The translations under genes and the position numbers were made by a program. The notes below the pieces were generated by a model, which was not told where the DNA came from, made no database searches, and saw only the letters and a list, made by a program, of their open reading frames with translations. Below are positions 8,611 to 17,590 of a stretch of DNA of 64,000 bases, piece after piece. Every line of letters begins with the position of its first letter. Position 1 is the first letter of the stretch. This stretch comes from JBDZVM01 sp040255675 (GTDB taxonomy: Bacteria > Actinomycetota > Actinomycetes > Acidothermales > Acidothermaceae): assembly GCA_040255675.1 (NCBI GenBank), contig JBDZVM010000003.1:1-64000 (forward strand). The letters run 5' to 3'.

Positions 8611-9246
8611 TTCTTCTCGACCCGGCGTTCCAGGCGGCGTGGGCGCGTTCAGTCCGAGCCACACACCCGCCATCCGGATGCCGAAACAGGCGGCAGCGGC
8701 TCCGAGCGCGGCGGGGATCCCATACAGCCCGGTGCGAATCGTCGTCACCGTTATGGCGGCGCCGACGAGGGCCGGGATGGCATACAACCCGCTGGTGAGC
8801 ACGGAAGGAACTTGACGAATCAAGACGTCGCGAATCGTGCCGCCGCCCACACCGGTGACCGCGCCGAGAATCACGGCCTGGCCGACGCCGAGGCCGAAGC
8901 CGAGCGCTTTACTTGCTCCCGTCACCGCGAACAGGCTCAGTCCGATGGCGTCGAACACGGTGATCGGCACGATGATGCGGTCGAGCCGGCGTCCGAACGC
9001 GAAGGCGACCAGGCCGCCGCCGGCGGCCACGAGCAGGTAGCGCCAGTCGCGAAAGGTCGCGGGAGGTAGGTCGTCGATAAGGATGTCGCGAGTGATGCCT
9101 CCGCCAAGTGCGGTGATCATGCCAAGGGCGATCACGCCGACGATGTCGAGCCGGGTCGCGCGGACGGCGGTCAGCGCGCCGTTCAAAGCAAACGCGAACG
9201 TGCCGGCTAGATCGAGCGAGAGCAGCAGCGGCGTTTCCGTCGTCAT
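8518..9246 (-). CDS. TRIC-type cation channel / UPF0126 family membrane protein
   Basis: Inner-membrane protein of 242 residues with two homologous three-helix halves. Each half carries the glycine-rich signature of this family: ALGGGITRDILI about residue 46 and GVGGGTIRDVLI about residue 132. Bacterial relatives form trimeric cation channels, and YicG-type members are linked to glycine uptake. The hydrophilic tail beyond about residue 200 is longer than usual and is encoded opposite the 3' end of the amidohydrolase gene. It is divergent from the P-type ATPase gene, with about 160 bp between them for both promoters. Confidence 0.8.
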   Translation of the reverse strand: MTTETPLLLSLDLAGTFAFALNGALTAVRATRLDIVGVIALGMITALGGGITRDILIDDLPPATFRDWRYLLVAAGGGLVAFAFGRRLDRIIVPITVFDAIGLSLFAVTGASKALGFGLGVGQAVILGAVTGVGGGTIRDVLIRQVPSVLTSGLYAIPALVGAAITVTTIRTGLYGIPAALGAAAACFGIRMAGVWLGLNAPTPPGTPGREESVATEPGESGDDHGLRPDVQGGLDDRGETR

Positions 9247-9409
9247 GCTCGCACCGGGCCGATATCGGCCGAAGACCGGGAGCGCGCCGCACCGCCGTCC
9301 GTCGTCACGCGATCGAGCGTATGCGGTCAGGCAACCCCAGTCTGCCCCAACCGACCATGGGGTAGTGATTCAACGGCTGGACGACAGGTCGGGCTGAACG
9401 GGGGGCCGA

Positions 9410-12130
9410 ATGCCATCCGACGCGGGCGACAGCGCTGGCGGCACCGCCGGCGGCACTGCGGGGAGCGGCACCGCTGGCGTGCCCCTGAAGCCTCATCATT
9501 GGTGGCGCCTCGACGGCGACGACCGTGAGGGCGACTCCAGTTTCGCCTCAGCGCCACCAATCGACCTGCACGAGCCGATGCCGGCGCTGCTGCGCCGTTT
9601 GCGCTCGACGACGAGCGGATTGTCACAGCGAGAGGCGGCGCGACGGCTTCAGTCGGACGGCGCGAACGCACTGCCAGCGCCGGCGCGCCAATCGTGGGTC
9701 GGCGCGGTGGCGGCGCAGCTGGTGCATCCGCTGGCGTTGGTGTTGTGGGCGGCGGCCGGGCTGTCGATCGTGGCAGGCACACCGGTGTTGTCGATCGCCA
9801 TCGCTTTGGTGATCGTCGTCAACGCTGTTTTCTCGTTCACCCAAGAACGGCAGGCGCAGCGGGCGGTCGCGGCACTCAGCGAGTTCGTGCCGAATACGGC
9901 GTCGGTTATTCGGGACGGCGAGCAACGCCGTATCGCGGCGCCCGCGCTGGTGGTCGGTGATCTGCTGGTGGTCGAGGAGGGCGACCGCGTATCCGCGGAT
10001 GCGCGGCTGCTCGACGGCGCGGTCGAGGTCGACATGTCGCCGCTGACGGGGGAGTCGGTTCCCGTGACTCGTGCCGCGAGCGCGCGGGTGCGTAGCGGTG
10101 GCTGGTTAGCCACGCCTGATCTGCTCTTCGCCGGTTCGCTGTGTGCGGCCGGCGCGGGGAAAGCGATCGTATTCGCGACCGGGGCGCGCACCGAGCTCGG
10201 GCGAATAGCCGCGTTGAGCCAGCGGCAAAAGCGTGAGCCGAGCGCGCTAGAGCGCCAGGTTCGTTCCGTCGCCTGGTTGATCGCGGCCGTCGGTGTCGTC
10301 GTCGGTGCGTCGTTCATGCCACTCGGGATGCTCGCGGGTCTATCGGCGCACGATGCATTCCTTTTCGCGGTAGGCCTGCTGGTGGCTAACGTCCCGGAAG
10401 GACTTCTGCCGACCATCACCTTGGCGCTTGCCGTCGGCGTGCGGTCGCTCGCGCGCCGCGGGGCCGTCGTCAAGCGGCTGAGCGCCGTCGAGGTGCTCGG
10501 GTCGACGACGGTCATCTGCACCGATAAGACCGGAACGCTAACTGAAAACCGCATGCACGCCGTCGACATCTGGACGCCGGACGGCGGACTGCTCGCCGTC
10601 GACGCGGCCGATACGTCGGCACAGGCGTTCGCGAATGCCGTCGCCGGTTGCTCCGTCGTCGTCCGTACCGAGAACGGGATAACCGCGAGCGATCCCACTG
10701 AGCTCGCGTTGTACGAGATGGCACGGCGGCTCGGCGGGATCGGCGTGACGGAGCGCGATGCGCGCCGCAAGAAAGTGTTTCGGTTCAGCTCAACGAGGCG
10801 GCTCATGTCGGCCGTCCAGGAAACTGACGACGGGCAGCTCCTAGTGATCGCGAAGGGCGCGCCCGAGGCGATTCTCGATCGATGCGACGCCACGTTCGCC
10901 CACGAGGCGCCGACTCCGCTCGACGCGGCGGCTCGAACGGGCATCGACGAGGTCGTCGAAGCCCTGACTCGCGATGGATTGCGGGTACTCGCCGTTGCCA
11001 GCAGAGCTATCGACGCCGTGCCGACCGATCGCGACGTCGCCGAACGCGGCCTTACGCTGCTCGGGCTCGCCGCGCTGTTCGACCCGCCGCGCAAGGAGGT
11101 CGCGGCAGCGGTAGACGCGTGCCATCGCGCTGGCATCCGCATCAACGTCGTCACCGGCGACAACGGCGCGACCGCGGCGCACGTCGCCCGCGAGGTGGGA
11201 ATCGGCGTGCCTCACATGAACGTCGTTGCCGGTACCCACCTCGACCACATGTCCGAAGAAGAACTCGACCGGCTGCTCGCGACCGACAGCGAAATTGTCT
11301 TTGCCCGTAGTTCTCCCGAAGCGAAGCTGCGAATCGCCGACGCCCTGCGCGACGAAGGCCACGTCGTCGCCATTACAGGGGACGGCGTCAACGACGCACC
11401 TGCTCTGCACCGCGCGGATATTGGCGTGGCGATGGGGAAAGCGGGCACCGACGTCGCCCGCGAGGCCTCGACGATAGTGCTGACCGACGACAATTTCGCG
11501 ACCATCGCGATAGCGGTGGAAGAGGGACGCCGGGTCTACGACAACGTCCGGAAATTCATTTTGTATATCTTCGCGCACGCAGTTCCAGAAATCGTGCCGT
11601 TCTTGGTTTTCGCGCTGGCCGGTGGGTTAATTCCGCTGCCGCTAACCGTCATGCAAATTCTTGCCGTCGATCTCGGCACCGAGACGTTGCCGGCTCTCGC
11701 ACTCGGCCGTGAACCGGCCGAACCGGGGCTCATGAACCGGCCGCCCCGTCCGCGAGCGGAGCATGTCGTGCAACGGTCGCTGCTCTTTCGCGCTTGGGGA
11801 TTCCTTGGCGTTATTTCGGCGGTTTTGGTGATGGGGGCGTTTTTCTTCACGCTGTGGCTCGGCGGGTGGCATCCGGGTGACGCAACCGGCACTGGCTCGG
11901 CGTTGCACCACGTGTACGTGCAAGCCACGACTGCCACGTTCGTGGGCATCGTCGCATGCCAGGTAGGCACCGCGTTTGCGGCTCGTACCGATATCGCGTC
12001 GCTGCGAGCGGTCGGGTTCGCTAGCAACCCGTTGCTACTGTGGGGTATCGCGTTCGAGATCGCTTTTACCGCACTGCTGGTACTGACTCCGGGAGTGCAA
12101 TCTGTCTTTGACACCGCCGCGTTACCGTGA
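9410..12130 (+). CDS. Cation-transporting P-type ATPase, Na/K-ATPase-like (P2C-like)
   Basis: Membrane ATPase of 906 residues that would move cations across the cell membrane. It has an A-domain LTGES motif (212-216), the M4 sequence NVPEGLLPTITLALA (327-341), the phosphorylation motif DKTGTLTENRM with D372, a nucleotide-binding domain, TGDGVNDAPAL, and a six-helix C-terminal region. NVPEGLL and the later PEIVPFLVFA and LAVDLGTETLPALAL resemble the Na/K and H/K ATPase branch more than the Ca or Mg branches. The first 40 residues are a Gly/Thr/Ala-rich extension, so the true start could be further in; a run of six G lies just before the chosen ATG. The ion cannot be fixed from the sequence. 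Confidence 0.82.
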   Translation: MPSDAGDSAGGTAGGTAGSGTAGVPLKPHHWWRLDGDDREGDSSFASAPPIDLHEPMPALLRRLRSTTSGLSQREAARRLQSDGANALPAPARQSWVGAVAAQLVHPLALVLWAAAGLSIVAGTPVLSIAIALVIVVNAVFSFTQERQAQRAVAALSEFVPNTASVIRDGEQRRIAAPALVVGDLLVVEEGDRVSADARLLDGAVEVDMSPLTGESVPVTRAASARVRSGGWLATPDLLFAGSLCAAGAGKAIVFATGARTELGRIAALSQRQKREPSALERQVRSVAWLIAAVGVVVGASFMPLGMLAGLSAHDAFLFAVGLLVANVPEGLLPTITLALAVGVRSLARRGAVVKRLSAVEVLGSTTVICTDKTGTLTENRMHAVDIWTPDGGLLAVDAADTSAQAFANAVAGCSVVVRTENGITASDPTELALYEMARRLGGIGVTERDARRKKVFRFSSTRRLMSAVQETDDGQLLVIAKGAPEAILDRCDATFAHEAPTPLDAAARTGIDEVVEALTRDGLRVLAVASRAIDAVPTDRDVAERGLTLLGLAALFDPPRKEVAAAVDACHRAGIRINVVTGDNGATAAHVAREVGIGVPHMNVVAGTHLDHMSEEELDRLLATDSEIVFARSSPEAKLRIADALRDEGHVVAITGDGVNDAPALHRADIGVAMGKAGTDVAREASTIVLTDDNFATIAIAVEEGRRVYDNVRKFILYIFAHAVPEIVPFLVFALAGGLIPLPLTVMQILAVDLGTETLPALALGREPAEPGLMNRPPRPRAEHVVQRSLLFRAWGFLGVISAVLVMGAFFFTLWLGGWHPGDATGTGSALHHVYVQATTATFVGIVACQVGTAFAARTDIASLRAVGFASNPLLLWGIAFEIAFTALLVLTPGVQSVFDTAALP

Positions 12131-12151
12131 AAGACCGTCGTCTTGATCCTG

Positions 12152-12179
12152 CCGTTCCCCTTTTTCGTTTGGGGAGCGG
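12152..12179. terminator. Hairpin between convergent genes
   Basis: A 9-bp stem with one G-T pair: CCGTTCCCC at 12152-12160 and GGGGAGCGG at 12171-12179, with a T-rich 10-nt loop. It sits 20 bp after the ATPase stop, between that gene and the convergent lyase gene, and may end transcription from both sides. There is no T-tail. Confidence 0.4.
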
Positions 12180-12226
12180 ACGAATGGCGGCGAGCAGTTT
12201 TGCGCCGCGGACGCTCCGCAAAGCCG

Positions 12227-13033
12227 TCAATGAAACGCGTCGCGGATAGCGGCCCGGCCGACCGCTGACAGGCTCGTGTAGGAATACGTGCCCTGTTCTA
12301 GTAATTCCTTTGCCGCCGTCACCAACGCACCCGCCGCCGCGAACGCGAACGATCCGCCAACCGAAATACGGGCGACTCCCACCTGGGCCAGTTCAGCCAC
12401 CGGCGGGGTCGCCGCTATCGCGAGTACGTTCACCGGACGGTCGACTGAGCCCACCACGGCACGGATGTCACCCAGGCGGGTAAGCCCCGGCGCGTACAGC
12501 ACGTCCGCGCCGGCTTCTTGATACGCCTGCAGTCGCTCTATCGTGTCGGCGAGGTCGTCGCGTCCGTGTAGGTGGTTTTCGGCGCGCGCGGTGAGAATTA
12601 CCCGCCGTTCGCCGTGCGCGGCTTCGGCAGCGGCGCGTACCCGCTCGATCGCTACTTCGCGCGTATAAATCGCGGTGCCGTCCCAATCTTCGATCGAACA
12701 GCCGGCGAGCCCGATGTCAGCCGCGGCTCGAACGGTCGCGGCTGCGTCGTCCGGCTCGTCGGCGAAACAGTTCTCGAAGTCGGCAGACACCGGGACGGCG
12801 ACGGCTTGCACGATCGTCGCGGCGTGCGCAATCGCCTGGTCACGGGTGAGCGTGCCGTCGAGTTGGCCAATGCTCATCGCCGACCCGCTGCTGGTCGTCG
12901 CGAGTGCCGCGAAGCCTAACGAGGCGAGCAGCTTGGCGGAGCCGACGTCCCAGGGGTTGGGAATCAACAACGGCCGCCCGGGAACGTGGAGCGCGAGAAA
13001 CGCATCCGCGCTATCGGCGTCTGCTGATGTCAT
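12227..13033 (-). CDS. Isocitrate lyase / PEP mutase superfamily protein
   Basis: TIM-barrel enzyme of 268 residues related to PEP mutase, methylisocitrate lyase and oxaloacetate decarboxylase. These enzymes make or break C-C or C-P bonds next to a 2-oxo acid using Mg. Visible motifs are NPWDVGSAK (26-34), DFENCFAD (85-92, metal region) and GCSIEDW (111-117). The KKCGH loop of true isocitrate and methylisocitrate lyases is absent, which puts it in the broad short branch with mostly unknown function. The stop of the gene is 20 bp from the hairpin that also serves the convergent ATPase. A VOC gene lies 8 bp upstream on the same strand, so the two are probably co-transcribed. Confidence 0.75.
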   Translation of the reverse strand: MTSADADSADAFLALHVPGRPLLIPNPWDVGSAKLLASLGFAALATTSSGSAMSIGQLDGTLTRDQAIAHAATIVQAVAVPVSADFENCFADEPDDAAATVRAAADIGLAGCSIEDWDGTAIYTREVAIERVRAAAEAAHGERRVILTARAENHLHGRDDLADTIERLQAYQEAGADVLYAPGLTRLGDIRAVVGSVDRPVNVLAIAATPPVAELAQVGVARISVGGSFAFAAAGALVTAAKELLEQGTYSYTSLSAVGRAAIRDAFH

Positions 13034-13041
13034 GCTCGTGC

Positions 13042-13464
13042 CTAGGACGGGTCAGCGGGTGCGTAGAGTTCCAGCGCGATATTGTCGGGGTCACGAAATT
13101 CCAGGATCCAGCCGTTGCCGATTTCCTTGACCTGTCCGTGCTCGACACCGCGCGCGTCGAGCGTCGCGACCGCGGCGTCGAGGTCGGCCCGTGACGACAC
13201 GGCGAGACTGAGATGGTCTAGGCCGACGCGGTCCTCGTCGAAACGGTCGGAGGCGACTGGGCGCAGGCCGAGCATCGAATCGCCCAATTGGTAGATGAGG
13301 CCGCCGTAAAGGAACGCGAAGCGCTCGCGTGTTTTGGCGTCGGCATTGGCCGGTGCCTCGATTGCCACGGGTAATCCGAAGATCGCCTCGTAAAACGCTC
13401 GCGAGCGCTCGATGTCGGTAACGGTAAGGCGGATGTGAGCAACAGAGCGAACTTTGATCGGCAT
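13042..13464 (-). CDS. VOC-family (glyoxalase/dioxygenase superfamily) protein
   Basis: Single-domain vicinal-oxygen-chelate protein of 140 residues starting at the ATG at 13464. The frame is open further upstream but is Arg/Pro-rich and unlike the family. Two beta-alpha-beta-beta-beta modules are visible: VAHIRLTVTDIERSRAFYEA near the N-terminus and LDHLSLAVSSRADLDAAVA in the middle, ending with FRDPDNIALELYAP. His residues in the first and second modules and the Glu of ALELY are the usual metal ligands. The likely role is a lactoylglutathione-lyase-like or ring-cleavage-type reaction; the substrate is unknown. It is 8 bp upstream of the PEP-mutase-family gene and divergent from another VOC gene. 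Confidence 0.7.
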   Translation of the reverse strand: MPIKVRSVAHIRLTVTDIERSRAFYEAIFGLPVAIEAPANADAKTRERFAFLYGGLIYQLGDSMLGLRPVASDRFDEDRVGLDHLSLAVSSRADLDAAVATLDARGVEHGQVKEIGNGWILEFRDPDNIALELYAPADPS

Positions 13465-13553
13465 ACCAGCAGACTGCCACCGCACCGGTAGCGCCGATGG
13501 GGCGGGTCGGCGCTGCCGGTGGTTACCGCCTGGCTTTGCGAAAAAAGCGGCGG

Positions 13554-13559
13554 TAGCGT
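13554..13559 (+). promoter_or_regulatory. Leaderless -10 box of the double-VOC gene
   Basis: TAGCGT ends 6 nt before the ATG at 13566, so transcription would start at or next to the start codon. No Shine-Dalgarno sequence is present. Confidence 0.45.
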
Positions 13560-13565
13560 GCCGAT

Positions 13566-14399
13566 ATGAGCACGCGCAACGATTATCCGGCCGGGGTGCC
13601 GTGTTGGGTCGACACCAACCAGCCTGACCCCACGGCGGCCGCCCGGTTCTACTCCGGGCTCTTCGGCTGGCAGGTCGAGGACGCAATGCCTCCCGATGCC
13701 GGCTCTCACTACTACATGGCTCGCATCGGTGGCCGCACCGCGGCCGCGATCTCCTCGCAGCCGCCCGGCGCGCCGCCGCGGGCGATGTGGAACACCTACG
13801 TCCGCGTCGAGTCAGCCGACGACGCGGCGTCGCGGGTGCGCGAGGCGGGCGGGCAGGTGCTTTCCGAGCCGTTCGACGTCTTCGACGCCGGACGAATGGG
13901 TGTGTTCGCCGACCCTGAGGGCGCGGTCTTTTGCGTGTGGCAGCCCGGGTCGCACCGCGGCGCGGCGGCGGTCAACGAGCACGGCGCGGTGAACTTCAAC
14001 AACCTGCACACCGACGATCTCGATGCCGCGAAGGCCTTTTACGGCGCGGTTTTCGGCTGGACGACGATCGACGTCGGTGCGCCGATGTGGGCTTTGCCGG
14101 GTTACGGCGACCATCTCGAAGAACTCAATCCCGGCATGCGCGCGGGGATGAAACAAATGGGAGCACCCGAGGGTTTTGACGACGTCGTGGCGGCGATCTT
14201 GCCGCGCGAGGGCGGCCCAGCGCGCTGGAGCGTGACCTTCGCCGTCGACGACACGGACGCGATCGCCGCGCGAGCGCGCGAACTCGGAGGCTCCGTCCTG
14301 GTCGAGCCGCACGATGCGCCATGGGTGCGATTCGCCGTCCTTGCTGATCCTGCCGGCGCCTCCTTCACCGCCAGCCAGTTCGTGGCGGAGAACCGCTAG
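13566..14399 (+). CDS. Two-domain VOC-family protein (CFP30B-like)
   Basis: Protein of 277 residues made of two glyoxalase-fold domains (about 8-120 and 137-270). Each opens with a phrase typical of the actinobacterial CFP30B-like family: CWVDTNQPDPTAAARFYSGLFGW in the first half and NFNNLHTDDLDAAKAFYGAVFGW in the second. Both halves end with an ADP(E/A)GA strand. Members are annotated as glyoxalases, hydroxylases or bleomycin-resistance-like proteins, but no reaction is established for most. A leaderless promoter box precedes it, and it appears to be a stand-alone gene. Confidence 0.75.
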   Translation: MSTRNDYPAGVPCWVDTNQPDPTAAARFYSGLFGWQVEDAMPPDAGSHYYMARIGGRTAAAISSQPPGAPPRAMWNTYVRVESADDAASRVREAGGQVLSEPFDVFDAGRMGVFADPEGAVFCVWQPGSHRGAAAVNEHGAVNFNNLHTDDLDAAKAFYGAVFGWTTIDVGAPMWALPGYGDHLEELNPGMRAGMKQMGAPEGFDDVVAAILPREGGPARWSVTFAVDDTDAIAARARELGGSVLVEPHDAPWVRFAVLADPAGASFTASQFVAENR

Positions 14400-14477
14400 A
14401 GGATCCGCGATTAGTCGTCGTGTAGCCGTACCGGCGAGATGAGGAAGAGCGGCGGCCCTCAACGCGTTGCGTCGGGC

Positions 14478-15497
14478 ATGAAGCACATCGGATTCTTGTC
14501 GTTCGGCCATTGGACCCCTTCGCCGCATTCACAAACCAGGTCGGCATCGGATGCCCTCCTGCAGTCCATCGACCTGGCGGTCGCCGCGGAGGAGCTCGGC
14601 GCGGACGGCGCGTACTTCCGGGTGCACCACTTCGCCAACCAGCTCTCGTCGCCGTTTCCGCTACTCGCCGCCATCGGCGCCCGGACCAGCCGGATCGAAA
14701 TCGGTACCGGCGTGATCGACATGCGCTACGAAAATCCGCTTTACATGGCCGAGACCGCCGGCGCCGCCGACTTGATCTCCGGAGGGCGGCTGCAACTAGG
14801 TATCAGCCGCGGGTCACCGGAGCAGGTTGTCGACGGCTTCCGCTACTTCGGCTATGTACCGGCCGAGGGGGCCGACCACGCCGACATGGCTCGGGAGCAC
14901 ACCAGGATCTTCCTTGACGTGCTTGGCGGTGAGGGCTTCGCCAAGCCGAACCCGCGGCCGATGTTTCCCAACCCGCCGGGGCTGCTCCGGGTCGAGCCGC
15001 ACTCCGCGGGGCTGCGCGACCGGATCTGGTGGGGCGCCGGCAGCCGAAAGACCGCCGAGTGGACGGCGAAGCAGGGCATGAACCTGATGAGTTCGACGCT
15101 CCTCACCGAAGACACCGGCGTGCCGTTTCACCAGCTGCAGGCCGAGCAGATCGAGCGGTTCCGCAAGGCGTGGACCGACGCCGGCCATAGCCGCCCGCCT
15201 CGCGTGTCGGTGAGCCGCGGCATCTTCCCGATCGTGAACGCCGCCGACCGCGCCTACTTCGGCCGCGAGGAGGGCTCACAGGATCAGGTCGGGTACCTCG
15301 ACGGCGGCCTGGCCCGCTTCGGCAAGACTTACGCGGCCGAGCCCGACAAGCTCGTGGCGCAACTGGCCGCCGACGAGGCGATCGCCGCTGCCGACACCCT
15401 GCTACTTACGGTTCCCAACCAGCTCGGCGTCGACTACTGCGCGCACGTCCTCGAAGCGCTCCTGAGCGACGTCGCGCCCGGCCTCGGTTGGCGCTGA
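14478..15497 (+). CDS. LLM-class (luciferase-like) flavin-dependent oxidoreductase
   Basis: F420- or FMN-dependent oxidoreductase of the bacterial luciferase fold, 339 residues from the ATG at 14478 (MKHIGFLSFGHW, the usual start of this group). An in-frame ATG at 14439 would add 13 unlikely residues; neither has a clear ribosome site. Typical segments are ELGADGAYFRVHHFANQLSSPF, IGARTSRIEIGTGVIDMRYENP, LISGGRLQLGISRGSPEQV and WWGAGSRKTAEWTAKQGMNLMSS. Actinobacterial relatives use reduced F420 or FMNH2 for monooxygenation or hydride transfer. The substrate is unknown. It lies 78 bp after the VOC gene on the same strand. Confidence 0.78.
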   Translation: MKHIGFLSFGHWTPSPHSQTRSASDALLQSIDLAVAAEELGADGAYFRVHHFANQLSSPFPLLAAIGARTSRIEIGTGVIDMRYENPLYMAETAGAADLISGGRLQLGISRGSPEQVVDGFRYFGYVPAEGADHADMAREHTRIFLDVLGGEGFAKPNPRPMFPNPPGLLRVEPHSAGLRDRIWWGAGSRKTAEWTAKQGMNLMSSTLLTEDTGVPFHQLQAEQIERFRKAWTDAGHSRPPRVSVSRGIFPIVNAADRAYFGREEGSQDQVGYLDGGLARFGKTYAAEPDKLVAQLAADEAIAAADTLLLTVPNQLGVDYCAHVLEALLSDVAPGLGWR

Positions 15498-15525
15498 CCT
15501 TGGCGGAAAGTGACGGCTCTCGTGG

Positions 15526-16758
15526 TCATCCGCGGCAGTGATCTGGGGCCGCTGGCTGAAGCTCGTCGTGTCGGACAGGCGGTGTGGCGTAGGGTATTCC
15601 TTCTTGGGCGAAGGCGGGGAGCGCCAAGAACGCCGCGACTAACGCGGCCGCGCCGAACACGCTGAGCGCGACGGTGAAGCCAAGGGTTAGCGCGGCCTGG
15701 AACAACAGGCTTCCGAGGCCGAATCCGCAGAACAGCACGACTGCCATGAGAGCCACGGCTTGCCCGCGGCGTCCTGGCAAGTCGGTGACGATCCCGGCCA
15801 GCAGCGGCTGGGTCAAGTCGTAGCCGAGCGATAGCACGGTGACGATGCCGGCGGCGACGACGAGCGGCACTGGGGTGGCAAGCGCCAGCGCGGCGATCCC
15901 GCCGATCGCGACCCCAGCGGGAATCAGCCGAGCCCGACCGTAGCGGTCGGCCGCCCGGCCGATTGCCGGGCCGAAGATGAACCCGGGGATGCCATAGCCG
16001 AGCAGCGCGAACCCGATTCCGATCGGCCCGAGCCCGAACCGCTGGTGCAAGTACAACCCGAGCCAGGTGTAGATACCCGATTGCAGGACGGCGTTGAACA
16101 CGACATAGGTGTAGGCGCGGCGTGCGCGCGAATTGCGAAGCAAATCAACATAGGCATGGACGACGGCGGCAGCCGTCAGGGGAGTTGGTGGTCTGGCCAG
16201 CTTCGGTATCCGGGCGGCCGCGGCCGCGAGGACGAGCGCGCAGCACGCCGCCGTGATGAGAAACAGGCCGCGCCAACCAATGCTCGGTTCCGCGAGCGCT
16301 CCCGCGGTCGAGCCGACCGCCATTCCTCCTGCCATCCCGCCGAACAGCCACCCCAGGGCGCGGCCACGGCGTTCGTACGGCACCAGGTCTCCGATAAGCG
16401 CGAGACCTACCGGCACGACGCCGCTCGCGACAACGCCCGCGCCCACCCGCCACGCGATGAACGATGCCACGTTCGTCGCCGTCGCCGTCATCGCGATGAG
16501 TGCCACGAACAACGCCAGACAGCTAAGGACGACGGGCCGTCGGCTGATCCGGTCGGCGAGCGGGCCCCACACCAGACTCGTGATCCCATAGGGGATCAGG
16601 TAGGCAGGCACCGCTAGCCCTACGAACCCGACGCTGCTGCCCAGGACGGCGGAGAGCCGCGGCAGAATCGGCGCGATCATGAACGCCTGGGCGAAGATCA
16701 GGAAAGCGGCGGCGCTCAGCACGGGCACCATGCCACGTGGCGCAACCGCCTGATTCAT
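15526..16758 (-). CDS. MFS transporter
   Basis: Membrane transporter of 410 residues with about 12 hydrophobic segments in two halves. The MFS loop signature is seen as GPLADRISRRPVVL after the second helix and in weaker form as GRAADRYGRARLI in the second half. The organisation resembles drug or arabinose-efflux exporters (DHA1-like). The start at 16758 has a GAGGAG site 10 nt upstream. No regulator or partner adjoins it, so the substrate cannot be inferred. It converges with the luciferase-like gene. Confidence 0.75.
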   Translation of the reverse strand: MNQAVAPRGMVPVLSAAAFLIFAQAFMIAPILPRLSAVLGSSVGFVGLAVPAYLIPYGITSLVWGPLADRISRRPVVLSCLALFVALIAMTATATNVASFIAWRVGAGVVASGVVPVGLALIGDLVPYERRGRALGWLFGGMAGGMAVGSTAGALAEPSIGWRGLFLITAACCALVLAAAAARIPKLARPPTPLTAAAVVHAYVDLLRNSRARRAYTYVVFNAVLQSGIYTWLGLYLHQRFGLGPIGIGFALLGYGIPGFIFGPAIGRAADRYGRARLIPAGVAIGGIAALALATPVPLVVAAGIVTVLSLGYDLTQPLLAGIVTDLPGRRGQAVALMAVVLFCGFGLGSLLFQAALTLGFTVALSVFGAAALVAAFLALPAFAQEGIPYATPPVRHDELQPAAPDHCRG

Positions 16759-16936
16759 CTGTTGAACGCTCCTCGATCAAGCAGTATCACGAGCCGAAGC
16801 AGGTGGTCTGCCTTGGCACGCGTTCGCTGCCAAGAAAGGCGTTCGGTGCCCGTTGCGGCGTGGTGGTTTCCTATCAGGTATTCGCGGCCGCCTCGTCGTG
16901 ACTACCCGCGCCCCTCGACAGTCCAAAGATTTGGCC

Positions 16937-17557
16937 TCATCGCGTTTCGTCGGCGTCCTGAACTACCACTTGAAACAGTGCGTGTGTCTGCCAGCGGCCA
17001 GCAATCTTGAGATAGTCCGGGGCTTCTCCGTACTTGGTGAAGCCGTTCTTCAACAAAACCCTTTGTGATGCGTGATTGTTGACAAGCGTTTCGCCCTGTA
17101 GCCGATGAAGTCTTAGCTCCTCGAAGGCGACCCTCTTCGCTGCCGCCACTGCTGCGGTCGCAATGCCTTCACCGTTACGCTCCCGCGACACCCAATAGGC
17201 GACGCTGGCCGACTGGAACGCCCCTCGAATGATGCTGTTGAGATTGAGCGTCCCGACAAGGAGACCGCTCCCGTCCAGAATGACCATCGGGAGTTTCGTT
17301 CCGTTCTCAGCGGCTTCGAGACTCGCGAGGACGGCGCGCTCCTGTCCTTCGTCTGTGAAGTATTCATCCGTCCGCAGCGGACCGAAGCCGGCGAGGAACG
17401 CGCGATTAGCGCGGACGAGACGGGCCAGTTCCGGGATGTCATCACGACGGAGAGGGCGCAGCAGCGTTCCGCTTCCCTCGGCTGGGCCGAAGGCAGTCAT
17501 GAGGTCGTCATCTCGCTTCCCACGTAGCGGCTCTTCGGCGACCATCGCCGCATACAT
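16937..17557 (-). CDS. GNAT-family N-acetyltransferase (RimJ/RimL type)
   Basis: Acetyl-CoA-dependent acetyltransferase of up to 206 residues, like ribosomal-protein alanine/serine acetylases. The core runs from LLRPLRRDDIPELARLV through YWVSRERNGEGIATAAVAA (acetyl-CoA-binding region with the pattern GxGxA) to LHRLQGETLVNNHASQRVLLKNGF, the RimJ/L signature before the last strands. The start is uncertain: in-frame ATGs at 17557, 17545 and 17500 lack strong ribosome sites, and similarity begins only after 17500. The target could be a ribosomal protein, an antibiotic or a small molecule. Confidence 0.75.
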   Translation of the reverse strand: MYAAMVAEEPLRGKRDDDLMTAFGPAEGSGTLLRPLRRDDIPELARLVRANRAFLAGFGPLRTDEYFTDEGQERAVLASLEAAENGTKLPMVILDGSGLLVGTLNLNSIIRGAFQSASVAYWVSRERNGEGIATAAVAAAKRVAFEELRLHRLQGETLVNNHASQRVLLKNGFTKYGEAPDYLKIAGRWQTHALFQVVVQDADETR

Positions 17558-17590
17558 CGAATCGCTCGCCGACAGGACAGTAGCCGTCGT

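Noticed and set aside
9649..11163. A 504-codon minus-strand frame opposite the P-type ATPase gene
   Set aside because: It lies wholly inside a well-supported gene, is rich in Ser/Thr/Ala/Pro, and has no motif; a GC-rich antisense artefact.
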